A DNA stretch of 64,000 bases from positions 1,054,001 to 1,118,000 of the forward strand of contig JAXGZL010000001.1 in the NCBI GenBank assembly GCA_040776985.1, given 5' to 3'. The first letter of the stretch is position 1. Each line of letters begins with the position of its first letter. Shown piece by piece: positions 41,136 through 48,160 of this stretch. The position numbers were made by a program, and so were the translations under genes. This DNA is from UBA6115 sp040776985. GTDB lineage: Bacteria; Bacillota; Clostridia; Christensenellales; Aristaeellaceae. A model generated the notes under the pieces. It did no database searches. It saw only the letters and a list, made by a program, of their open reading frames with translations, and was not told where the DNA came from.

Positions 41136-42488
41136 CTATTTTCCCAGCTTGGTCGCCTGTCCGCCGTCCCTGGGCAGGATGTAGAGGGTGGATCCGCCCT
41201 GCTGCTCAAAGGCGAGGTAATCGTTGAACACATAGATGTTTTTGGCCGGGGTGTCGCAAAGAGGCCTGGCAACCTCGCTGCCTGGCTCCATCTGATATAT
41301 TTTGTGCTGGTCTACGGCGTTGGTGAAGTAGAGGTATTGCTCATCCGCATTGAGGGCTGAAGCGCGAAGCCCCTCCACTGGGGTGGGGCTGCCGCCCTCC
41401 AAGGGCATCCAGAACAGCTGGCTGCTGTTGTCCACAAAGTACAAAACGGGGATGCCCTCCCGCCTAGCCGCGGTAAAGGCGGTGACCCTTTGATCGGTGA
41501 GCGCCTGGGCCACCTGGCCGTCCATGGGCATGCGGTACAGCCTGCCATCCCCTTTGCCCTGGAAATAGGCGTAGCCATTGAATGGGAAGGCTTTGTCCAC
41601 CTGTATTTCGCCGGATTGCGCATAGGCCCTGAGGCTTGAGACATTGCCGCTGGACAGGGCGGCGCGCTTGAGCTGATTGCCCTGGACATACAGCACCACT
41701 TCCGGGGTGACGGACAGCGATCTGATTTTGTCTTTCAGTTCCACCAGCGTCGCCCGGCCCTTGCGGCCGATGGGGTCTTTGACAATGCGGGTCACAAAGC
41801 GGTTCTTGGTGCCTGGCTGCAGGGTGATGCCCTGCTTGATGTTGTAATAAGGTGTACCTGGCTTTCCCTTTTCAGCCAGATAGTGGTGGAAGTAGTATAG
41901 ATAGTCCCCCAGGGTGTCCAGGCTCGCGTACTCCACCGCGCCATAAGCCCTTGACGCGCTCTTGAAGGGGGCGCGGGATTCCATCAGATAGCCCTTCTTA
42001 TCGGTGAAAAAGGCGGAGCTGCCGCCCATGGCCACCTGACCGCCGTTGACTGCATTGGCAACGCCAACCAGACTGTCGTTGCCGGAGCCGATGATGTTGG
42101 CGTTGGTTCCCCCGCTTTTAAGCCCGCCCTCATCAAAGGCATTGACCCGCAGCGTAAACACGGACACTGCGTCTGCCGGGGCGGCTTCCAGGGTGACCTT
42201 GACCACAAATTTATAGGTGCCCGCCTTTTGCGGCGTGCCGTACAGCAGGCCTGTGCGGTCAAGGGTCATTCCCTTGGGGAAATTGTGTTCCTGATAGTCG
42301 CCGGGCTCCAGCTTGAAGGAGATTTCAGCGCTGGGATCTGCCTTGATCCGGGCGGAGTAGTAGACGCCCGCCATGGCGTCGGGCAGCTGCCGATTGGTGG
42401 TAAAGGCGACCGAGGCGGCTGCGGTCTGAAACACCAGGGCGCAGAGCAATACCGTCAGGGTCAGAAAGCACAGCATTTTTCTTGTCAT
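41136..42488 (-). CDS. Exported protein with Ig-like domain and DUF5050-type propeller
   Basis: ATG 42488 has AAGGAG 7 bp upstream and gives 450 residues; the longer frame has no suitable site. A signal peptide (MLCFLTLTVLLCALVFQTAA) leads into a putative Ig domain (PKGMTLDRTGLLYGTPQKAG). A C-terminal propeller of short repeats follows, of the DUF5050 type (GYAYFQGKGDGRLYRMPMDG, LYFVDNSSQLFWMPLEGGSP, YLYFTNAVDQHKIYQMEPGS). It probably binds a ligand or wall component outside the cell. No enzyme motif is evident. Confidence 0.8.
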   Translation of the reverse strand: MTRKMLCFLTLTVLLCALVFQTAAASVAFTTNRQLPDAMAGVYYSARIKADPSAEISFKLEPGDYQEHNFPKGMTLDRTGLLYGTPQKAGTYKFVVKVTLEAAPADAVSVFTLRVNAFDEGGLKSGGTNANIIGSGNDSLVGVANAVNGGQVAMGGSSAFFTDKKGYLMESRAPFKSASRAYGAVEYASLDTLGDYLYYFHHYLAEKGKPGTPYYNIKQGITLQPGTKNRFVTRIVKDPIGRKGRATLVELKDKIRSLSVTPEVVLYVQGNQLKRAALSSGNVSSLRAYAQSGEIQVDKAFPFNGYAYFQGKGDGRLYRMPMDGQVAQALTDQRVTAFTAARREGIPVLYFVDNSSQLFWMPLEGGSPTPVEGLRASALNADEQYLYFTNAVDQHKIYQMEPGSEVARPLCDTPAKNIYVFNDYLAFEQQGGSTLYILPRDGGQATKLGK

Positions 42489-42621
42489 CGCTATTCTCCT
42501 TTTCATGGGGCGGGTAACATAAGAGGGTGCAATCTTTCGTTTTGACAAGAAAAGCATATGAGAATAAGTGGCTGTTGTCTACCTGCCTCTTTGGGTAGGT
42601 TGGGGAAAAGCGTGGTTTTAC

Positions 42622-43329
42622 TTACAGTTCCGCCTCCAGCCGCAGGCAGCGGCCGATGACCTGAAGCTCGCTGAGGTTCACAATCTCGCTTTCAAAGGCG
42701 CTGTCATAGCGCTGCAGCATCACCTGGTAGCGGGGGAGGAGCTTGGCAAGGCGCAGCGCCCGGCCCTGGGGGCTGTCAATCAGCAGCATGGCCCCGTCCT
42801 CCACCGCCTTGGTGGGCACCACCAACACCAGGTCTCCCCGGTGCACCCTGAAGCCCCGCATCTGGTTATCAGGGGCCTGGAAATAGAACACCTTGTCCTT
42901 GGGCGCGTTTTCCACCTTGCCGTCCTTGACCGGCAGCAGGCGGCTGCCCACCTCCTGCATGACAGCGTTGTAGACGGGCACCCGCTGCAGCACATCCGCC
43001 AGCGCGTCCAGCCAGATGGAGCCGGCGATGCCCTGGCCCTTTTCAGGCGCAGGCTCCGCCGCCTTCCGGGGGGCAGGCTTCACCTTGGGCAGGGCCGTCT
43101 GCAGGTCCACCGTGGCCGCGATGTCCTCCAGCGTGAAGCCGCTGGCAGCCGGCGCTTCCGAGCCCATGGCCTTCAAGAAGCGCTGGGCCTGGTCATCCCT
43201 GGGGATGCGGGTGCCGGCCTCAATTTCCAGCAGGAATTTTTCGCTGACCCCGCATTTCCTGGCCAGCGCCTTGGCGGTGATGCCCCGGCGGCTGCGCTCC
43301 TGTTTGATCAGGTCTCCCAGTCTGCTCAT
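42622..43329 (-). CDS. XRE-family regulator with S24-like domain lacking the catalytic serine
   Basis: The 235-residue protein has an N-terminal HTH_3 (LIKQERSRRGITAKALARKC, GVSEKFLLEIEAGTRIPRDD), a Pro/Ala-rich linker and a C-terminal domain like LexA/CI repressors (FRVHRGDLVLVVPTKAVEDG). In true S24 proteins a SerMet precedes this region; here the match is DNQMRG, so self-cleavage is unlikely. It follows DUF554 by 15 bp in the azlCD operon and could be its regulator. Target sites are not known. Confidence 0.8.
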   Translation of the reverse strand: MSRLGDLIKQERSRRGITAKALARKCGVSEKFLLEIEAGTRIPRDDQAQRFLKAMGSEAPAASGFTLEDIAATVDLQTALPKVKPAPRKAAEPAPEKGQGIAGSIWLDALADVLQRVPVYNAVMQEVGSRLLPVKDGKVENAPKDKVFYFQAPDNQMRGFRVHRGDLVLVVPTKAVEDGAMLLIDSPQGRALRLAKLLPRYQVMLQRYDSAFESEIVNLSELQVIGRCLRLEAEL

Positions 43330-43344
43330 TTTCCTCTCCTTTGC

Positions 43345-44028
43345 TTAAAACAAGCCGGCGATGATGCTGATGACGGGCGCGATGATGAGGGCGGGCAGAA
43401 AATCCGCCACCTTGATTTTGGTGATGCCAAGGAGGTTGAGCCCCAGCGCCACAATCACCAGGCTGCCTGTGCTGGACAGCGCCGTGACGGCCCCCGGCGT
43501 CATCACCGGGGCCAGAAGGCCCGCCAGCAGGGCGATGGCGCCCTGGTAGACAAGGACGCTGAGCGCGCTCAGGGCAACGCCGATGCCCAGGCTGGCGGCC
43601 AGGAAGAGGGCCGCCACAAAGTCCAGCGCGGACTTGGTGTACAGGGTGGCGTTGTTGCCTGCCAGGCCCGCCTCCAGGGAGCCCACCACCGCCATGGCCC
43701 CCACGCAAAACAGCAGGGAGGCGGTGACAAAGCCCTCGGACACGCTGCCGCCCCTGCCCTTTGTCAGGGCCTGGGCCTTGTCCCCCAGGCGGGTGACAAA
43801 GCCGTCAATGTCAAGCAGGGTGCCCAGCACCACGCCCAGCACCATGGCGGCAATCAGCGCCAGGGGGCTTTCCGCCTTCAGGCTGCCCTGGATGCCGATA
43901 AACAGCGTGCAAAGGCCGATGCCCGTCATGGCGGCTTTGCTCAGTTTTTCCGGCAGCAGCCGGCCAAAGAGCAGGCCCAGCAGGCTGCCCAGGATCACCA
44001 GCGCCACATTCACCAAAACGCCAACCAT
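43345..44028 (-). CDS. DUF554 family membrane protein
   Basis: The 227-residue protein has about seven membrane segments and the DUF554 (YdfK/YqgA) pattern: GVLVNVALVILGSLLGLLFG, MTGIGLCTLFIGIQGSLKAE and the C-terminal LVIVALGLNLLGITKIKVAD. These proteins are thought to be transporters but have no settled substrate. It lies between azlD (11 bp) and the XRE gene (15 bp), all in the same direction. A link with amino-acid export is inference from the operon. Confidence 0.88.
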   Translation of the reverse strand: MVGVLVNVALVILGSLLGLLFGRLLPEKLSKAAMTGIGLCTLFIGIQGSLKAESPLALIAAMVLGVVLGTLLDIDGFVTRLGDKAQALTKGRGGSVSEGFVTASLLFCVGAMAVVGSLEAGLAGNNATLYTKSALDFVAALFLAASLGIGVALSALSVLVYQGAIALLAGLLAPVMTPGAVTALSSTGSLVIVALGLNLLGITKIKVADFLPALIIAPVISIIAGLF

Positions 44029-44039
44029 CGCAACGCTCC

Positions 44040-44342
44040 TTAAATCAGCAGTTCAATCAGCAGCACCATGCCGCAGGCGCCGGCGGCCACCTTGAACAGG
44101 CCCTTGTCCAGCCAGGCGATTGCCATGGCGGCCACAAAGCCCGCCAGCCCAGACCAGATGGAGCCGGTGGCCAGCATCATGTCCGGAAAGGCCATGGCAG
44201 CCAGGGTGGCATAGGGCACATAGGCCAGAAAGGCCCTCAGGGTGGGGTTCTTGATGGGCTTTCTCACCAGCACAAAGGGGAAGGCCCGCACCAGAAAGGT
44301 GCTGGCGGCGATCACCAGGACATACACCCAGGCCCTATTCAT
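44040..44342 (-). CDS. azlD: AzlD-type branched-chain amino acid exporter subunit
   Basis: The 100-residue protein has four membrane segments and the AzlD pattern (VLVIAASTFLVRAFPFVLVR, YVPYATLAAMAFPDMML). It overlaps azlC by 8 bp. AzlC and AzlD together form an exporter of branched-chain amino acids and, in some relatives, methionine. The metQNI import operon lies on the other side of the shared promoter region. Confidence 0.9.
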   Translation of the reverse strand: MNRAWVYVLVIAASTFLVRAFPFVLVRKPIKNPTLRAFLAYVPYATLAAMAFPDMMLATGSIWSGLAGFVAAMAIAWLDKGLFKVAAGACGMVLLIELLI

Positions 44343-45048
44343 GGCTGCCCTCCTCCCTCAGGGGATAGCCCCTGGCAAACAGGTAGGACAGCGGCAGGGC
44401 GATGAGGATCACCCGAAGGCCCGGCGTGATGCCGCTGGTGAAGGGGAGGGCCCTTACAATGCCGCTTAGCAGCATGGACAGGGACACCAGCCGCAGCAGC
44501 CGCTGGCTGTTCCTGGCGGGGGGCACCACCACGGCAATGAACATGGCGTACAGCGCCACGCTGACTGCGTGCACCAGGGGCGGGGGCATCAGGTCGCCCA
44601 GGACGGCGCCCAAAAGCGTGCCCAGCGCCCAGCAGGGGATGGTGGCCGCCATCATGCCATAGAAATAAAAGGGGTCAAGGGGCTTTTCCCGGGCCATGCC
44701 CAGGGCGAAGAGCTCGTCGGTCACATCAAAGGCCACCAGCAGTTTTTTGCCCAGGGGTTCCCTTTCGTAGAAGCGCTGGGTCAGCCCCAGGGACATCAGC
44801 ACATAGCGCAGGTTGATGAACACCTGGGTCAGCGCGGTGAGAGGCAGGGAGGAGAGGGCGGCAAAGGAGGCGATGCCCGCAAACTGCCCGGCGGAGGTGT
44901 TGGTGATCAGGCTCATCACCGTGGCCTGAAGCACTGTCATCCCAGCCTGCCGGGCTGCCAGCCCCAGGGTGAAGGAAACGCTCAGATAGCCCAGGGACAC
45001 CGGCAGGGCCTCCCTGGCCCCGCGCAAAAATGCCTGCCGTCTCTCCAC
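44335..45048 (-). CDS. azlC: AzlC-type branched-chain amino acid exporter subunit
   Basis: The 237-residue protein starts at GTG 45048 with AAGGAAGGGG upstream. It shows the AzlC family motifs: LPVSLGYLSVSFTLGLAARQ, MSLITNTSAGQFAGIASFA and the INLRYVLMSLGL helix with the conserved Asn-Leu-Arg. It is the first gene of the azlC-azlD-DUF554-XRE operon. A promoter lies at 45078-45106. AzlCD belongs to the LIV-E export family and would export branched-chain amino acids or related hydrophobic ones. Confidence 0.92.
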   Translation of the reverse strand: MERRQAFLRGAREALPVSLGYLSVSFTLGLAARQAGMTVLQATVMSLITNTSAGQFAGIASFAALSSLPLTALTQVFINLRYVLMSLGLTQRFYEREPLGKKLLVAFDVTDELFALGMAREKPLDPFYFYGMMAATIPCWALGTLLGAVLGDLMPPPLVHAVSVALYAMFIAVVVPPARNSQRLLRLVSLSMLLSGIVRALPFTSGITPGLRVILIALPLSYLFARGYPLREEGSHE

Positions 45049-45077
45049 CTGCTGACCCCTTCCTTTTGATGCAGCAT

Positions 45078-45106
45078 AGTATAGCCCCCTTCCCGGTCTT
45101 CCTCAA
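45078..45106 (-). promoter_or_regulatory. Promoter of the azlCD operon
   Basis: On the minus strand TTGAGG (complement of 45101-45106) and TATACT (complement of 45078-45083) have 17-bp spacing. Confidence 0.7.
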
Positions 45107-45168
45107 GGGATGGCAGGGTTTTTGCCGGGGATGACCGGCATCTGTTGATGTATTTTCCTTGTTTTTCG

Positions 45169-45198
45169 TTGACAGGCTGTCGTGGAAGTGGTTATACT
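45169..45198 (+). promoter_or_regulatory. Promoter of the metQNI leader
   Basis: A perfect TTGACA at 45169-45174 and TATACT at 45193-45198 are separated by 18 bp. Transcription should start near 45205, giving a 280-nt leader before metQ. Confidence 0.78.
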
Positions 45199-45238
45199 CC
45201 AGCCACCCACAGGAATGAATGAGGAAGGGAGCAGCACC

Positions 45239-45325
45239 ATGAAACACCAGACCATGATGATGGGCATGATGATGCGGCTGATGTATGTGTCAGGCGTTTC
45301 CAGGTCATGCTCTGTTCATCAATAA
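45239..45325 (+). CDS. Methionine-rich leader peptide of metQNI (putative)
   Basis: This 28-codon ORF has AGGAAGGGAG 7 bp before its ATG and sits 34 bp after the predicted transcription start. Met occupies codons 1, 6-8, 10-12 and 15, so eight of the first 15 codons are Met. A terminator-like hairpin starts 22 bp after its stop. This is the layout of amino-acid leader peptides that control attenuation by ribosome stalling, and the downstream genes import methionine. The coding call rests on these features, not on homology. Confidence 0.6.
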   Translation: MKHQTMMMGMMMRLMYVSGVSRSCSVHQ

Positions 45326-45347
45326 GCGTTGCCCCAGGCAAGCAGAT

Positions 45348-45384
45348 GAGGCTGATCCGGAAACGGACAGCCTCCTTTCTTTAT
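45348..45384 (+). terminator. Putative attenuator terminator in the metQNI leader
   Basis: GAGGCT (45348-45353) pairs with AGCCTC (45369-45374) and TCCG with CGGA inside, closed by a GAAA loop, followed by CTTTCTTTAT. TGCCCC (45330-45335 region) and GGGGCA (45385-45390 region) could form an enclosing alternative pairing. No SAM-riboswitch or T-box pattern was recognised here. Confidence 0.6.
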
Positions 45385-45486
45385 GGGGCAGAAAGGACGA
45401 AAAGATGGGTTTGACGCGAATGTGCAGCGGTTTTGGCGTATGGCGCCCGGAAACCTGATTTTTAATAAAAATAAAGGAGAAACACC

Positions 45487-46299
45487 ATGAAAAAGATTTT
45501 GACAGCCCTGCTGATTGCCTCCCTGCTTCTTTCCGCTTCCCTGGCTGGCGCCGAGACGGTGATCAAGCTGGGCCTGGTGGGCGACACTGCCGACCAGTGG
45601 GCCCCGGTGGTAAGACTGCTGGCAGAAGAAGGGGTAAGCCTTGAAATCGTGAAGTTTGCCGACTACACCCTGCCCAACCGCGCCCTTGACAACGGGGACA
45701 TCGACCTGAATGCTTTTCAGCACTATGCTTTTTTGGAGAAGGACTCAGCCAACTTTGGCTACCAACTGTCCCCCATCGGGGACACCATCATTGCTCCCCT
45801 GGGCCTTTATTCCCTTAAGATCAAGGATGTGAAGGAAATCAAGGAGGGTGACAAAATCGCCGTGCCCAATGACCCCACCAATGAGGGGAGGGCGCTGAAG
45901 CTGCTGGAGGCAGCGGGCCTTTTAAAGGTGGACCCCGAGGTGGGCTTCCTGCCTGAAAAAAGCGACATCACGGAAAACCCCCTGAAGCTGGACATCATCG
46001 AGGTGGAGGCAGCCCAGACCGCAGCCCTGCTGCCGGATGTGGCGGCCGCCATCATCAACGGCCAGCATGCCATTGACCACAGGCTCTATCCCCAGACCGA
46101 CGCCATATTCCTGGAGGTGGCAGGCGGCAACACCGGCAACCCCTTTGTGAACGTGGTGGCGGCCAGGACCAAGGACAAGGACAACCCCCTGTTCCTGAAG
46201 GTGGCGGAATACTTCCGCACCCAGGAGGTGGCGGAAATTCTGCTCAGGGAATTCAAGGGCGCCCAGCTGCCCACCTGGGACTACGAACCGTTTGAATGA
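45487..46299 (+). CDS. metQ: MetQ-type methionine-binding protein
   Basis: The 270-residue protein begins with a signal peptide (KILTALLIASLLLSASLAGA) and continues with the NlpA/MetQ fold (VIKLGLVGDTADQWAPVVRL, DIDLNAFQHYAFLEKD, KIAVPNDPTNEGRALKLL, NPFVNVVAARTKDKDNP). It captures D- or L-methionine for the MetNI transporter. There is no lipobox cysteine after the signal peptide, unlike most MetQ proteins. AAAGGAG lies 7 bp before the ATG. The leader regulation described above would act on this operon. Confidence 0.92.
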   Translation: MKKILTALLIASLLLSASLAGAETVIKLGLVGDTADQWAPVVRLLAEEGVSLEIVKFADYTLPNRALDNGDIDLNAFQHYAFLEKDSANFGYQLSPIGDTIIAPLGLYSLKIKDVKEIKEGDKIAVPNDPTNEGRALKLLEAAGLLKVDPEVGFLPEKSDITENPLKLDIIEVEAAQTAALLPDVAAAIINGQHAIDHRLYPQTDAIFLEVAGGNTGNPFVNVVAARTKDKDNPLFLKVAEYFRTQEVAEILLREFKGAQLPTWDYEPFE

Positions 46300-46312
46300 T
46301 AAGGGGATTTGA

Positions 46313-47347
46313 ATGCTCATCCTTGAACAGATAAACAAAACCTTTCATAGCCAGACACAGCGCGTGGACGCTGTGCGGGATGTCTCCCTCCGCGTGCCGC
46401 GGGGGGAGATCTTCGGCATCATCGGCTCCTCCGGCGCCGGCAAGTCCACCCTGGTGCGCTGCATCAACCTGCTGGAGCGGCCGGAATCCGGCCGGGTCTT
46501 TGTGGACGGGGTGGAGCTGACGGAATTGCCCGCCCAGCAGCTGCGCCAGGTGAGAAGGGGCATCGGGATGATCTTTCAGCACTTTAACCTGATGGCGTCC
46601 CGCACCGCGGTGGAAAACGTGATGCTGCCCCTAAGGGATGTGGGCATGGACAAGGCGGCGGCCAGGGAAAAGGCAAAGGGCCTGATGGCGCTGGTGGGGC
46701 TTCAGGACAAGCTGGACGCCTACCCCGCCCAGCTGTCAGGCGGCCAAAAGCAGCGGGTGGCCATCGCCAGGTCCCTGGCCAACGACCCCAAGGTGCTGCT
46801 GTGCGACGAGGCCACCAGCGCCCTTGACCCCCAGACTACTCTTTCCATCCTGCAGCTGCTCAAGGACCTGAACCGCCAGCTGGGGCTGACCATCATCATC
46901 ATCACCCATGAAATGGCGGTGGTGAAGGAGGTCTGCCACAAGGTGGCGGTGATGGACGGGGGCCAGGTGGTGGAGGAGGGGGAGGTGTTTGAGGTCTTTG
47001 CCAGGCCCAGGCATCCGGTGACCCGGGATTTTCTGGACACCGCCTCCCCGCTGAACAAGATCCACCGGCTGATCGAGGAGGACGCACCGGTGGTGCAGCT
47101 GCGCAATGGGGAAAAGATCCTCCGCCTCACCTTCCGGAAGCAAAGCGCCTCTCAGGCCCTGATTTCGGAGATCTCCCGGGACTATGGCATTGACATGAAC
47201 ATCATCTTTGGGGACATTCAGATCATAGGCTCATCCCCCCTGGGCGGGATGATCGTGATTGCCTCCGGCCAGCAGCAAGACCTGGAAAAGGCCATGCAAT
47301 ACCTGCAGGCGCAGGAGGTGGACGTGGAGGTGATCAAGAGTGCTTGA
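46313..47347 (+). CDS. metN: Methionine ABC transporter ATP-binding protein
   Basis: The 344-residue ATPase has Walker A GSSGAGKSTL, the signature QLSGGQKQRVAIA, Walker B VLLCDEATSALDP and the switch His in IIIITHEMAVVKE. After the ATPase domain there is a C-terminal NIL ligand-binding domain (LRLTFRKQSASQALISEISR, GIDMNIIFGDIQIIGSSPLG), the site of methionine feedback inhibition in MetN. It starts 13 bp after metQ and overlaps metI by 8 bp. Confidence 0.95.
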   Translation: MLILEQINKTFHSQTQRVDAVRDVSLRVPRGEIFGIIGSSGAGKSTLVRCINLLERPESGRVFVDGVELTELPAQQLRQVRRGIGMIFQHFNLMASRTAVENVMLPLRDVGMDKAAAREKAKGLMALVGLQDKLDAYPAQLSGGQKQRVAIARSLANDPKVLLCDEATSALDPQTTLSILQLLKDLNRQLGLTIIIITHEMAVVKEVCHKVAVMDGGQVVEEGEVFEVFARPRHPVTRDFLDTASPLNKIHRLIEEDAPVVQLRNGEKILRLTFRKQSASQALISEISRDYGIDMNIIFGDIQIIGSSPLGGMIVIASGQQQDLEKAMQYLQAQEVDVEVIKSA

Positions 47348-48023
47348 GTTTCTGACGGGCATCATGCCAAACCTCATCAAAAAATCGGACGAGTTCCTGC
47401 TGGCCATCTGGCAGACCCTGTTTATGATGGGCGTGTCGGGGCTGATCTCCTTTGCCATCGGCCTTTTATTGGGGGTGGTGCTGTCCATCGCCAGGCCCGG
47501 GGGCATCAGGCCCAGCCGCGGGCTGTTTGTGGTGCTGGACCGGATCATCAACACCTTCCGCTCCATCCCCTTCATCATCCTGCTGGCAGCGCTGATCCCC
47601 CTGACCCGGCTGATCGCGGGCACCGCCATTGGCACCGCCGGCGCCATTGTGCCCCTGGTCTTTGGCACGGTGCCCTTTTTCACCCGACAGGTGGAGGCGG
47701 CGCTGGCGGAGGTGGACAGCGGGCTGATTGAGGCGGCCCAGTCCATGGGCATGGGCACCTGGGCCATCATCTGGCGGGTGCTGTTGCGGGAGAGCATCCC
47801 GGGCATTGTCCGGGGCACCATGATCACCTTTGTGAGCCTGGTGGGCCTCACCGCCATGGCAGGGGCCGTGGGGGGCGGCGGCCTGGGGGACTTTGCCATC
47901 CGCTACGGCCACCAGCGCAACCAGGTGGACATCACCTATGCCACGGTGCTGGTGCTGCTGGTGATGGTCAGCCTGATCCAGGGCCTGGGGAAGCGGATTA
48001 TCAGGAGAACCACGCACGATTAA
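47340..48023 (+). CDS. metI: Methionine ABC transporter permease
   Basis: The 227-residue permease starts at a GTG inside the metN end. It has five membrane segments and the binding-protein-dependent transport EAA region (EAAQSMGMGTWAIIWRVLLR), plus the MetI pattern NTFRSIPFIILLAALIPLTR. It forms the methionine channel with MetN. A terminator follows at 48039-48066. Confidence 0.93.
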   Translation: MLEFLTGIMPNLIKKSDEFLLAIWQTLFMMGVSGLISFAIGLLLGVVLSIARPGGIRPSRGLFVVLDRIINTFRSIPFIILLAALIPLTRLIAGTAIGTAGAIVPLVFGTVPFFTRQVEAALAEVDSGLIEAAQSMGMGTWAIIWRVLLRESIPGIVRGTMITFVSLVGLTAMAGAVGGGGLGDFAIRYGHQRNQVDITYATVLVLLVMVSLIQGLGKRIIRRTTHD

Positions 48024-48038
48024 AGCCTTGCATCCCTT

Positions 48039-48068
48039 AAACAGCGTCTTGAGAGAGGCGCTGTTTTG
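48039..48068 (+). terminator. Terminator of metQNI
   Basis: AAACAGCG (48039-48046) pairs with CGCTGTTT (48059-48066), followed by further T. Confidence 0.75.
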
Positions 48069-48160
48069 CTTGCCTGTTAAGGCAGTCTGTGATAGCATAA
48101 ACACAATTAATACTATGATTCGCTGGGGCTTTAGGGGCTTCTGGCATGAAGGAGGAAACG

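Noticed and set aside
42568..44043. 491-residue plus-strand ORF
   Set aside because: Antisense to the XRE and DUF554 genes; highly repetitive His/Gln/Ala composition typical of shadows in GC-rich DNA.
45049..45486. SAM riboswitch or T-box before metQNI
   Set aside because: I looked for the conserved S-box core and for the T-box AGGGTGG-type sequence and did not recognise either. A covariance-model search would be decisive.
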